A stretch of 64,000 nt of DNA from DYCT01 sp051875715 (GTDB lineage: Bacteria; Bacteroidota; Bacteroidia; Bacteroidales; Bacteroidaceae): the NCBI GenBank assembly GCA_051875715.1, contig JBJEHD010000024.1:1-64000 (forward strand), in the 5' to 3' direction. Of this stretch, positions 7,578 through 15,807 are shown piece after piece (positions within the stretch are counted from its first letter, which is position 1; the number at the start of each line of letters is the position of its first letter). A program made the position numbers and the translations under genes. The notes under the pieces are model-generated. The model searched no databases. It was given only the letters and a program-made list of their open reading frames with translations, and was not told the DNA's origin.

Positions 7578-9470
7578 ATGAGAAAATGGCGTATTGAAGA
7601 CTCGGAAGAACTCTACAACATCACCGGTTGGGGTGCTTCGTACTTTGGTATCAACGAAAAAGGCCACGTGGTGGCCACTCCACGCAAGAACGGAGTGACT
7701 GTCGATTTGAAAGAACTGGTGGACGAACTGCAACTGCGCGACGTGTCCGCCCCCATGCTGGTGCGTTTCCCCGACATTTTGGACAACCGCATCGAAAAGA
7801 TAGCCAACTGCTTTCACCAAGCTTCGGAAGAGTATGGCTACAAGGCCCAAAACTTCATCATCTATCCTATCAAAGTGAACCAGATGCGTCCGGTGGTAGA
7901 AGAAATCATCGGTCACGGCAAGAAGTTCAACCTCGGTCTGGAGGCCGGCTCGAAACCGGAACTCCATGCCGTCATCGCCATCAACACCGACAGCGACTCG
8001 CTCATCATCTGCAACGGCTACAAAGACGAGAGTTACATCGAACTGGCCCTGCTGGCACAAAAAATGGGAAAACGCATCTTCCTGGTAGTGGAGAAGCTGA
8101 ACGAACTGAAACTCATCGCCCAAATCTCCAAGCAGCTGAACGTGCGGCCCAACATCGGCATCCGCATCAAGTTGGCTTCGTCGGGCAGTGGCAAATGGGA
8201 AGACAGCGGCGGCGATGCCAGCAAGTTCGGCCTGACCTCGAGCGAACTGCTCGAAGCCCTCGATTTCCTGGAGAAAAAAGACATGAAAGAATGCCTCAAG
8301 CTGATTCATTTCCACATCGGCAGCCAGGTGACCAAGATACGCCGCATCAAGACCGCCTTGCGCGAAGCGTCGCAGTTCTACGTACAGTTGCATGCCATGG
8401 GCTTCCAGGTGGAGTTTGTCGATATCGGCGGAGGCCTGGGCGTGGACTACGACGGCACCCGGTCGTCGAGCAGCGAAAGCAGCGTGAACTACTCCATCCA
8501 AGAATACGTCAACGACTCCATCTCGACGTTGGTCGACGCCAGCGACAAGAACGGAATCCCCCATCCCAACATCATCACCGAAAGCGGCCGTTCGCTGACC
8601 GCCCACCACTCGGTGCTCATCTTCGAGGTGTTGGAGACGGCCACGCTGCCCGAATGGGACGATGACATCGACATCGACCCGAACGACCACGAACTGGTGC
8701 GCGAACTCTACGAAATCTGGGAGAAACTGAACCAAAACCGCATGCTCGAGGCCTGGCACGATGCACAGCAGATACGCGAAGAAGCCCTCGACCTGTTCAG
8801 CCACGGCATTGTCGACCTCAAGACACGCGCCCAGATTGAGCGTCTGTACTGGTCCATCACCCGCGAAATCAACCAAATTGCCACAGGATTGAAGCACGCC
8901 CCCGACGAGTTCTTCCAGTTGAACAAGCTCCTGGCCGACAAATATTTCTGCAACTTCTCGCTGTTCCAGTCGCTGCCGGACTCGTGGGCCATCGACCAGA
9001 TTTTCCCCATCATGCCCATACACCGCCTGGACGAGAAGCCCGACCGCTCGGCCACGCTGCAGGACATCACGTGCGACTCCGATGGCAAGATTGCCAACTT
9101 CATCTCGACACGCAACGTATCGCACAGCCTGCCCGTCCACGCCCTGAAGAACCGCGAACCCTATTATATCGGCGTGTTCCTGGTAGGTGCCTACCAAGAA
9201 ATCCTGGGCGACATGCACAACCTTTTTGGCGACACCAACGCCATCCACGTGTCGGTGAACGACAAGGGCTACACCATCGAACAAATCATCGACGGCGAAA
9301 CCGTGGCCGAAGTGCTGGACTACGTGCAATACAGTCCGAAGAAACTGGTCCGCACGTTGGAAACCTGGGTGACCAAATCGGTGAAGGAAGGACGCATCAC
9401 CCTCGAAGAAGGAAAAGAATTTCTGTCGAACTACCGATCGGGGCTCTACGGCTACACCTACCTGGAATGA
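7578..9470 (+). CDS. speA: Biosynthetic arginine decarboxylase
   Basis: SpeA decarboxylates arginine to agmatine with PLP and Mg2+, the first step of one route to spermidine and related polyamines. The 630-residue protein matches family length. The PLP lysine lies in YPIKVNQ (about residue 99); the glycine-rich phosphate-binding segment is DIGGGLGVDYDG, and HFHIGSQ precedes it. The C-terminal domain has the usual SLPDSWAIDQIFPIMPIHRL stretch. The ATG at 7578 follows a good promoter. A longer in-frame extension overlaps the divergent YgjP gene and is rejected. argB follows after 25 nt. Confidence 0.96.
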   Translation: MRKWRIEDSEELYNITGWGASYFGINEKGHVVATPRKNGVTVDLKELVDELQLRDVSAPMLVRFPDILDNRIEKIANCFHQASEEYGYKAQNFIIYPIKVNQMRPVVEEIIGHGKKFNLGLEAGSKPELHAVIAINTDSDSLIICNGYKDESYIELALLAQKMGKRIFLVVEKLNELKLIAQISKQLNVRPNIGIRIKLASSGSGKWEDSGGDASKFGLTSSELLEALDFLEKKDMKECLKLIHFHIGSQVTKIRRIKTALREASQFYVQLHAMGFQVEFVDIGGGLGVDYDGTRSSSSESSVNYSIQEYVNDSISTLVDASDKNGIPHPNIITESGRSLTAHHSVLIFEVLETATLPEWDDDIDIDPNDHELVRELYEIWEKLNQNRMLEAWHDAQQIREEALDLFSHGIVDLKTRAQIERLYWSITREINQIATGLKHAPDEFFQLNKLLADKYFCNFSLFQSLPDSWAIDQIFPIMPIHRLDEKPDRSATLQDITCDSDGKIANFISTRNVSHSLPVHALKNREPYYIGVFLVGAYQEILGDMHNLFGDTNAIHVSVNDKGYTIEQIIDGETVAEVLDYVQYSPKKLVRTLETWVTKSVKEGRITLEEGKEFLSNYRSGLYGYTYLE

Positions 9471-9495
9471 GCCCCGGCTTTTGCTGTGTGACACA

Positions 9496-10290
9496 ATGAA
9501 AGAAGAGAAAACGAAACTGACGTTGGTCAAAGTGGGCGGAAAGATTGTGGAAGAACCCGCAAGCCTTCAGCGCCTCCTGGCCGACTTTGCCGCCATCCCC
9601 GGCTGCAAGGTGCTGGTACACGGCGGAGGCCGTTCGGCCACGCAACTGGCCGAACGATTGGGGATGGAAAGCCGCATGGTGAACGGGCGGCGCGTCACCG
9701 ATGCCGAAATGCTGCGGGTGGTGACGATGGTCTACGGTGGACTGGTGAACAAAACCATCGTAGCCGGACTGCAGGCCTTGGGGGTCGACGCCATCGGGCT
9801 GACCGGAGCAGACATGAACTTGATACGCTCCGTCCGCCGACCGGCCGGAGAAGTGGACTACGGCTACGTGGGCGACGTCACCCACGTACGGGCCGACTTG
9901 CTGGCCTCGCTCATCGAGCAGGGAGCCGTACCGGTGCTGGCCCCGCTCACCCACGACGGACAGGGCAGTCTGCTCAACACCAATGCCGACACCATCGCCG
10001 GCGAAACAGCCAAAGCCCTGGCTCACCGTTTCGACGTCAGCCTGGTATATTGTTTCGAGAAAAAAGGCGTCCTTCGCCAGGCCGATGACGACGACAGCGT
10101 CATCCCCAGCCTTGACCGACCGACTTTCGACGCCTACGTCCGTCAGGGCATCATCCAAGGCGGCATGATACCCAAATTGGAGAACGCCTTCGCCGCCGTC
10201 GAGGCCGGCGTGAAACAAGTAGTCATCACCTGCGCCACCGCCATCGACGGCACACAAGGGACGCACATCCAAACACCCCAGCAATCATGA
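9496..10290 (+). CDS. argB: Acetylglutamate kinase
   Basis: ArgB phosphorylates N-acetylglutamate (or N-acetyl/N-succinyl derivatives in Bacteroidetes) with ATP in arginine synthesis. The protein has 264 residues. The N-terminal KVGGK (near residue 13) and VHGGGRSATQLAERLG form the nucleotide and substrate loops of the amino-acid kinase fold, and LNTNADTIAGETAKAL is the conserved C-lobe segment. The ATG at 9496 is preferred to a TTG 15 nt upstream. Being directly behind speA, it joins arginine supply with arginine use. The stop overlaps the next start (ATGA). Confidence 0.93.
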   Translation: MKEEKTKLTLVKVGGKIVEEPASLQRLLADFAAIPGCKVLVHGGGRSATQLAERLGMESRMVNGRRVTDAEMLRVVTMVYGGLVNKTIVAGLQALGVDAIGLTGADMNLIRSVRRPAGEVDYGYVGDVTHVRADLLASLIEQGAVPVLAPLTHDGQGSLLNTNADTIAGETAKALAHRFDVSLVYCFEKKGVLRQADDDDSVIPSLDRPTFDAYVRQGIIQGGMIPKLENAFAAVEAGVKQVVITCATAIDGTQGTHIQTPQQS

Positions 10291-10922
10291 TACGCAACCT
10301 TCTTTTCGATATGGGCGGAGTCATTTTCCGTCAAAACACCGAAGAAGCCTTCCGACGCTTCCGTCAGGCCGGCATCGACCCCGACCAATACATGGGAGCC
10401 TTTGGCCAGCAAGGTTTCTTCCTCGACATCGAGACGGGAGCCATTGATGAAGCCGAATTCTGTCGCCAGATGGCACGGGCTGCCGGACGACCGGCCGTCA
10501 GCCTTGACGAAGCGCGCCACTGCTGGCTCGGTTTCCTGCTCGACGTGCCCGTCGACAGGCTGCGCCACCTCCTGACGCTGCGACCGCATTACCACCTCGG
10601 ACTGCTGAGCAACACCAACCCCTTCATGATGGGCTTCACCCGCAGTCCGCAGTTCAGTGCCGACGGCCGCCCCATCACCGACTATTTCGACTCGCTCTTT
10701 TGCAGTTACGAGATGAAGGCCTACAAGCCCGACCCGGCCATCTTCCTCCAAGCCCTTGCCGCCGACGGCATGCAGGCCGACGAGACTCTGTTCATCGACG
10801 ATAGTCTGAAGAACATCCAGGCCGCCGAAGCCGTAGGCATCCACGGCCTCCACGTGCCCACCAACGAGGATTGGCGTCCGGCCTTGTCGGCCCGCCTCGC
10901 ACACGACGGCAGCCGTGGATAA
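10287..10922 (+). CDS. HAD-IA family hydrolase
   Basis: This is a 211-residue haloacid dehalogenase-type hydrolase of the YihX/epoxide-hydrolase N-domain-like group. Motif I is LFDMGGVIF: the nucleophile Asp8 is present, and the second Asp is Gly, as is common in this subgroup. LLSNTNPF supplies motif II, KPDPAIF the motif III Lys, and FIDDSLKNIQAA motif IV. It probably acts on a small phosphorylated metabolite; the substrate is unknown. It overlaps argB by 4 nt and mnmA by 8 nt, so the run is translationally coupled. Confidence 0.88.
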   Translation: MIRNLLFDMGGVIFRQNTEEAFRRFRQAGIDPDQYMGAFGQQGFFLDIETGAIDEAEFCRQMARAAGRPAVSLDEARHCWLGFLLDVPVDRLRHLLTLRPHYHLGLLSNTNPFMMGFTRSPQFSADGRPITDYFDSLFCSYEMKAYKPDPAIFLQALAADGMQADETLFIDDSLKNIQAAEAVGIHGLHVPTNEDWRPALSARLAHDGSRG

Positions 10923-11964
10923 GCCCACCGTCCTGCTGGGCATGAGCGGCGGCACCGACAGTTCGGTGGCGGCCATGCTCCTGCTTGAAGCCGGCTATCG
11001 GCTCACGGGGGTCACCTTCCGTTTTTTCGAGCCCGACGACTCCACCGCCTACCTCGATCAAGCCCGCGCATTGGCTGACCGGCTCGGCTTTCCTCACTTC
11101 GTCTACGACGCACGGGCCCTTTTCCGGCGCGAAGTAATGGACTACTTCGTCGACGAATACCGGCGAGGACGCACCCCCGTCCCCTGCACCCGCTGCAACA
11201 CCCGGCTGAAATGGCCGCTTCTGGCCCGCCTGGCCGACGAGCGCGGCATCGCCCGCCTGGCCACGGGACACTACGCCCGTCTGGCCCACTGCGAGGGCCG
11301 CACCCGTCTGCTGACCGCGACCGACCCCGACAAGGACCAGTCCTGTTTCCTTTGGGGACTGCCCGAGGCCATGCTCTCGCGCCTGCTTCTTCCGTTGGGA
11401 ACGCTCACCCAAGCCGAAGTGCGGCGCATCGCCACCGAGCGCGGATTTCCCGAAGTAGCCGGACGCAAAGGCAGCGTAGGCGTGTGCTTCTGTCCGCAAG
11501 GCTACCGTTCGTTTCTCCGGCACGAACTCCCGGCCGATGCCCTCCGTCCCGGCTGGTTTGTCGACTCCGAAGGCCGCAGACTGGGCCGCCACGAAGGCAT
11601 CCCATTCTATACCGTCGGACAACGCCACGGGCTGGGACTTCAGATGAACCGTCCGGTTTTTGTAAGCCGCCTCTGCCCGGCCGATGCCACCATCCACCTG
11701 GCCGACTATGCCTCGCTACGCTGCCACCACCTCTGGTTGGAGCAATGGCACCTCTTCGATGCCTCGCTACCGGCACCGGACCGGGAAGTTGACCTCAAGA
11801 TACGCTATCGCCTACAGACCGACCGTTGCCGTGTGAGCCAAGAGGGCGTTCTGCTCCACCTCCAACTCACGACCCCGCTCTACGCCGCCGCACCCGGCCA
11901 GGCCGCCGTGCTCTACGAGGCCGACCGGCTGCTGGGAGGAGGCATCATCCGGTCCGTCGGATAA
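10915..11964 (+). CDS. mnmA: tRNA-specific 2-thiouridylase MnmA family protein
   Basis: MnmA installs sulfur at C2 of the wobble uridine in Lys, Glu and Gln tRNAs. The PP-loop ATPase motif SGGTDSSVAA is at residues 11-20. The catalytic cysteine pair is represented by C91/C94 in PCTRCN and C191 (with C193) in VGVCFCPQ. YTVGQRHGLG marks the central domain. The 349 residues are slightly short for the family. Translation starts at GTG (10915), overlapping the HAD gene by 8 nt. Bacteroidetes often carry more than one MnmA paralogue, so whether this one is the main enzyme is not certain. Confidence 0.88.
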   Translation: MDKPTVLLGMSGGTDSSVAAMLLLEAGYRLTGVTFRFFEPDDSTAYLDQARALADRLGFPHFVYDARALFRREVMDYFVDEYRRGRTPVPCTRCNTRLKWPLLARLADERGIARLATGHYARLAHCEGRTRLLTATDPDKDQSCFLWGLPEAMLSRLLLPLGTLTQAEVRRIATERGFPEVAGRKGSVGVCFCPQGYRSFLRHELPADALRPGWFVDSEGRRLGRHEGIPFYTVGQRHGLGLQMNRPVFVSRLCPADATIHLADYASLRCHHLWLEQWHLFDASLPAPDREVDLKIRYRLQTDRCRVSQEGVLLHLQLTTPLYAAAPGQAAVLYEADRLLGGGIIRSVG

Positions 11965-12059
11965 ACCTCCGACATCAGAATCACAAGTCAGAACTATCAC
12001 ATATTCCAACTGTCCGGCAACGCTCAGAGTGGCTTAATCCAGACCCTCGTCTGCGCCTG

Positions 12060-12137
12060 TACACGCATCGGTCTTCACGTGTACACGCATCGGCCTTCAC
12101 GTGTACACGCATCAGCCTTCACGTGTACACGCATCGG
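12060..12137. repeat. 22-bp tandem repeat with GTGTACAC core
   Basis: A unit of exactly 22 bp containing GTGTACACGCATCGG starts at 12060, 12082, 12104 and 12126, with one or two substitutions between copies. The core GTGTACAC is self-complementary. The array lies downstream of mnmA in a 558-nt stretch without genes and directly precedes the 11-bp array at 12146. Confidence 0.9.
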
Positions 12138-12145
12138 AATGAGGT

Positions 12146-12218
12146 TTGCAACGGCATTGCAATGCCATTGCAACAGCATTGCAATGGTGTTGCAACAGCG
12201 TTTAAACAGCCTTTAAAC
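12146..12218. repeat. 11-bp phased array, TTGCAAY then TTTAAAC cores
   Basis: Seven units begin exactly every 11 bp at 12146, 12157, 12168, 12179, 12190, 12201 and 12212. The first five carry TTGCAAC or TTGCAAT and the last two TTTAAAC; the 4-nt linkers vary (GGCA, GCCA, AGCA, GGTG, AGCG, AGCC). The 6-bp cores are palindromic. The final unit merges into the terminal repeat of the element that follows. Confidence 0.92.
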
Positions 12219-12383
12219 CAAAATCGGTCATTAGGCCGTTATGCGCAAACGAACTTTCTTTTTGGCATCTGTCTTCCCGTTTCTCGGTTACAATGGAGCC
12301 CCATTGCGCCCTCAAAACGAGAATACATCTTCTCAAAAATTGAAGTTGTTATCATCATAACGCTAATGACCGATTTGGGTTAA
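12212..12383. mobile_element. MITE-like palindromic element, copy 1
   Basis: The ends carry an inverted repeat: the left end reads AAATCGGTCATTAG then CGTTATG (12221-12243), and its near-perfect complement occupies 12356-12376, extending outwards to TTTAA(A) on both sides. The two arms keep resembling each other inwards (AACTT, TTTTTG, GTTTYTCG) and meet at a 6-bp stem CAATGG/CCATTG, so the whole element is an imperfect palindrome. A second copy with about ten substitutions and one indel lies at 63677-63847. It encodes no transposase. Confidence 0.7.
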
Positions 12384-12522
12384 ATGGTCCAACTTCCGCT
12401 TTTCGTGAACTAACGAGTCCAGGGCTTACCGGACAGCAATACTAAAAAAACAAAAAATGATTGGATGGCCACACGAAAAGAAAGACGAAATTCGTTTTAA
12501 GGCTATAAGAACATGATGGATT

Positions 12523-13053
12523 ATGAGAATTACTGGACAAAACATCCTTTGGACAATGGCATTCTGTGCGGTCGGACTCGGCCTTGCGGGATGCGAAGAA
12601 AGCAACAATGACCTGCAAGACAGGGAAATATACATCGGGAACGACGTGACCTACCAGTTGGTTTTTCCAGCCCAAGCCGACACGGTGGTCTATCGTGACT
12701 CCACTTCGGGATTCACAGTCTGGGTGCAAGACGGCCGATTAAACCTACGCGACGTAGACATCGTGCGCGATTCAATCATGCACCACGGCGTGAAGCACTA
12801 CTTCTCGATGAAACTATCCTTTCACGACACCTATATAGAGAAGGAGGCAGGCGGCGTGCGCGAGATTGGCACCCGGGCCGACGGTACGCTGATGTGGAGC
12901 ACCCAGGCCAACGACACCGAACGAACGCCTTTGGAGGCAACCGATGCATCGGGCCAGATAGAAGGGAGCAAACTGCGCCTCTACAGCACCTTCGAACCAG
13001 AAAGAGAAAACCCCTATGTGGTAATCCGGACCGTGTGCGAGCGCATTCGCTGA
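12523..13053 (+). CDS. Predicted lipoprotein, hypothetical
   Basis: This 176-residue protein has a lipoprotein signal peptide: a basic N-terminus, a hydrophobic stretch and the lipobox LAGC with Cys24, then the acidic EES that favours surface or outer-membrane sorting in Bacteroidetes. The mature part is rich in beta-type segments and Asp/Thr and has no motif I recognise. It is a lone gene: the preceding 558 nt hold only repeats, and the convergent GH3 gene follows after 25 nt. Function unknown. Confidence 0.75.
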   Translation: MRITGQNILWTMAFCAVGLGLAGCEESNNDLQDREIYIGNDVTYQLVFPAQADTVVYRDSTSGFTVWVQDGRLNLRDVDIVRDSIMHHGVKHYFSMKLSFHDTYIEKEAGGVREIGTRADGTLMWSTQANDTERTPLEATDASGQIEGSKLRLYSTFEPERENPYVVIRTVCERIR

Positions 13054-13078
13054 GAGAAATGCCACCGGCGGCGGTCCG

Positions 13079-14599
13079 TCATGACACACCGCCGTTCAAG
13101 GCGAGAAGTTCGTCGATATAACGGCGGTCGTTGCTCAGGCGAGGCACCTTGTGTTGTCCGCCCAACTTGCCTTTCTGCTTCAACCAGTCATGGAAAAGGC
13201 CAGGACGCGCCACGACCAATTGCAGCGGCTGCAGGGCTATGTCCTTGTAGCGCTTGGCGTCGTAGTCGGAATTCAGTTGGCGCAACGTTTCGTCCAATAC
13301 CGCCGCAAAACGGTCGGGCGAGTCCGGCAGGCGCGAAAATTCCACCAACCACTGGTGACGGCACTTGGCACGCTCGTCCATGAACACAGGAGCGGCAGTA
13401 TAGTCCAGCACCTGCGCTCCGGTCTCACGGCAGGCGCGGGCAAGCCCTCGCTCGGCATTGTCGACAATGAGTTCCTCGCCGAAGGCATTGATGAAATGCT
13501 TCGTACGGCCAGTGATGACGAACTTGTATGGGCGCACAGAGGTGAAACGAACCGTATCGCCAATGAGGTAGCGCCACAGACCGCACGAGGTGCTGATGAC
13601 CAACGCATAGTTGCGCCCGAGTTCCACCTCTTCGAGCCGGTAGGCACGGGGATGCTCGCGATCGAGTTCCTCCAGGGGCACAAACTCGTAGAACACGCCG
13701 TAGTCTATCATCAGCAACATAGAGGGGTCGGACGGATTGTCTTGAATGCCAAAAAAGCCCTCGGAAGCGTTGTAGGTCTCAACGTAGTGCATCCGCTCGG
13801 GCGAAGCAAAGAGCGAGGCATACTGCTCGCGATAGGGAGTAAAGCTGACACCACCGTGGAAAAACACTTCCAAGTGAGGCCATACCTCGTCAATGTACGT
13901 CGCGCCCTTTAGTTGCAACACGCGCTTGAGCACCACCAGCATCCACGAGGGCACGCCGGAAAGATTGGTCACATTCGCGTTCATGGTGCCGCGGGCCAAC
14001 TGCTCGATTTTGCTCTCCCACTCGCTCATCAGAGCGATGCGCTTGCTGGGCACGCGGATAAAATTGACGGCAGGGCTGACATTCTCAATAAGGATGGCGG
14101 ATAGGTCGCCTACCAACGAATGACGCAGATTGTGGAGAGGGCGATGGCTTCCGCCCAAGATGAGACCCTTCCCGCTGAAAAAACGGCTCTGCGGATTGCT
14201 ACGCAGATAGAGGGCCACGCAGTCTGTACCACCTCGATAGTGAATGTCGTGCAGAGCCTCGCGGCTGACAGGCAGAAACTTGCTCTTGTCATTCGTGGTG
14301 CCCGACGATTGGGCGAACCAGCGCACGGGTGTGGGCCACAACACACCCCGTTCGCCCTGACGCATACGTTCGACGTAGGGCTTGATATCGTCATACGTCT
14401 GCAAGGGTACGCGGCATCGGTAGTCGTCATACGAGGTCATGTGGGCATAGTCGTATCTCCGCCCCCACTCCGTGGAAGAGGCATCGCGCATCAAGCGAGC
14501 GAACACCCGGTCCTGAAGTTGTTCGGACCGGGTGGCATAGAGGTCGATTTCGCGCTGTCGCCGCACAAAGCAACGGCCAATGAGCGTGGTAAGGTTCAT
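13079..14599 (-). CDS. GH3 auxin-responsive promoter family protein
   Basis: GH3 proteins belong to the adenylate-forming (ANL) superfamily; plant members conjugate amino acids to auxin or jasmonate, while bacterial functions are unknown. This 506-residue protein has the nucleotide-binding segment WFAQSSGTTNDKSKFLPVS (starting near residue 88), the YNASEGFFGIQ motif in the middle and the LVISTSCGLWRYLIGDTVRF stretch before the C-terminal lid. A TATCTTTG promoter box and an AAAGGAGA sequence precede the start. It is divergent from pfkA. It is probably an acyl-adenylate ligase; the substrate is not predictable. Confidence 0.88.
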   Translation of the reverse strand: MNLTTLIGRCFVRRQREIDLYATRSEQLQDRVFARLMRDASSTEWGRRYDYAHMTSYDDYRCRVPLQTYDDIKPYVERMRQGERGVLWPTPVRWFAQSSGTTNDKSKFLPVSREALHDIHYRGGTDCVALYLRSNPQSRFFSGKGLILGGSHRPLHNLRHSLVGDLSAILIENVSPAVNFIRVPSKRIALMSEWESKIEQLARGTMNANVTNLSGVPSWMLVVLKRVLQLKGATYIDEVWPHLEVFFHGGVSFTPYREQYASLFASPERMHYVETYNASEGFFGIQDNPSDPSMLLMIDYGVFYEFVPLEELDREHPRAYRLEEVELGRNYALVISTSCGLWRYLIGDTVRFTSVRPYKFVITGRTKHFINAFGEELIVDNAERGLARACRETGAQVLDYTAAPVFMDERAKCRHQWLVEFSRLPDSPDRFAAVLDETLRQLNSDYDAKRYKDIALQPLQLVVARPGLFHDWLKQKGKLGGQHKVPRLSNDRRYIDELLALNGGVS

Positions 14600-14638
14600 C
14601 GCTTCATCTCCTTTCTTGTGTTAGTTTGTTTCGGAGCA

Positions 14639-14646
14639 CAAAGATA
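14639..14646 (-). promoter_or_regulatory. Putative promoter of the GH3-family gene, TATCTTTG
   Basis: Read on the minus strand this is TATCTTTG, an exact TAnnTTTG match about 40 nt before the start codon. A purine-rich AAAGGAGA sits about 8 nt before the ATG. Confidence 0.5.
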
Positions 14647-14679
14647 GCGGAAAAGCACATAGGTGGCTGCATCCGGCGG

Positions 14680-14687
14680 TATTTTTG
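14680..14687 (+). promoter_or_regulatory. Putative pfkA promoter, TATTTTTG
   Basis: TATTTTTG matches the Bacteroidetes -7 consensus. It lies about 110 nt before the pfkA start and about 35 bp from the divergent GH3 promoter box. No clear -33 element is seen. Confidence 0.4.
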
Positions 14688-14796
14688 CCAAAATATGCGG
14701 CAAACGGTAGAGCGTTCACGCAAAAAACACTACTTTTACTCCGCAAATAAGCCGGGAGTTCAAGACTCCCGCCTGAGTTTCTTAAAACCGATACGC

Positions 14797-15807
14797 ATGA
14801 GAATAGGAATCCTGACATCCGGAGGCGACTGCCCCGGCATCAACGCCACCATCCGGGGCGTTTGCAAGACAGCCATCAACCACTACGGCATGGAGGTGAT
14901 GGGCATACATAGCGGCTTTCAGGGGCTGCTGACGAACGATGTAGAACCACTGACCGAGCACCGCCTGTCGGGACTGCTCAACCTGGGCGGCACCATCCTG
15001 GGCACCTCGCGCGAAAAGCCCTTCAAAAAACGGCCGGCAGGCGGAGGGGTGGACAAGCCGTCGCTCATCCAGAAAAACGTGACAGAAATGGGGTTGGACT
15101 GCATCGTATGCATCGGCGGAAACGGCACACAGAAAACGGCCGCCAAACTGGCGGAGATGGGACTGAACATTGTGAGCATTCCCAAAACCATCGACAACGA
15201 CATCTGGGGCACGGACTTCTCGTTCGGCTTCGACTCGGCCGTCAGCATTGCCACCGAGGCCATCGACCGCCTGCACTCAACGGCCAGTTCGCACAAACGG
15301 GTAATGGTCATCGAGGTCATGGGACACAAGGCGGGTTGGATTGCCCTCTACTCCGGCATGGCCGGGGGAGGCGACGTCATCCTCATCCCCGAGATGGCCT
15401 ACGACATCCGAAACATTGGCGGAACCATCATCGACCGCCTGAAACGCGGAAAACCTTACTCCATCGTGGTGGTAGCCGAAGGCATACAGACCGACGGAAA
15501 GAAAAGGGCCGGCGAATACATCGCCCAGGAAATAGAATATGAAACAGGGTTTGAAACGCGCGAGACGGTACTGGGATACATCCAACGAGGCGGATCGCCC
15601 ACGCCATTCGACCGAAACCTGGCCACGCGCATGGGCGGACATGCCACCGAATTGATTGCCACAGGCCAATTTGGCCGCATGGTAGCGCTAAAAGGTGATG
15701 AAATTGGGTCGGAACCGCTGGCGGACGTGGCAGGCAAACTCAAACTGGTGACACCCACACACGACCTAATCGTTCAGGGAACCCGAATGGGCATCTGCTT
15801 CGGCTGA
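14797..15807 (+). CDS. pfkA: 6-phosphofructokinase
   Basis: Pfk phosphorylates fructose 6-phosphate in glycolysis. The 336-residue protein has the N-terminal TSGGDCPGIN loop (residues 7-15), the catalytic TIDND (131-135) preceded by Lys130, and the MGHKAGWIAL substrate segment. Two features are unusual. The loop normally GGDG (ATP enzymes) or GGDD (PPi enzymes) is GGNG at 107-110, and the residue before TIDND is Lys, as in PPi-dependent and mixed-type enzymes, rather than Gly as in E. coli. The phosphate donor is therefore uncertain. The ATG at 14797 removes an unrelated upstream extension. The 3' end overlaps rnc by 42 nt on the opposite strand. Confidence 0.93.
   Translation: MRIGILTSGGDCPGINATIRGVCKTAINHYGMEVMGIHSGFQGLLTNDVEPLTEHRLSGLLNLGGTILGTSREKPFKKRPAGGGVDKPSLIQKNVTEMGLDCIVCIGGNGTQKTAAKLAEMGLNIVSIPKTIDNDIWGTDFSFGFDSAVSIATEAIDRLHSTASSHKRVMVIEVMGHKAGWIALYSGMAGGGDVILIPEMAYDIRNIGGTIIDRLKRGKPYSIVVVAEGIQTDGKKRAGEYIAQEIEYETGFETRETVLGYIQRGGSPTPFDRNLATRMGGHATELIATGQFGRMVALKGDEIGSEPLADVAGKLKLVTPTHDLIVQGTRMGICFG

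Noticed and set aside
12060..12218. CRISPR array
   Set aside because: Periods of 11 and 22 bp leave no room for spacers, and no cas genes are near; the units are contiguous tandem repeats.
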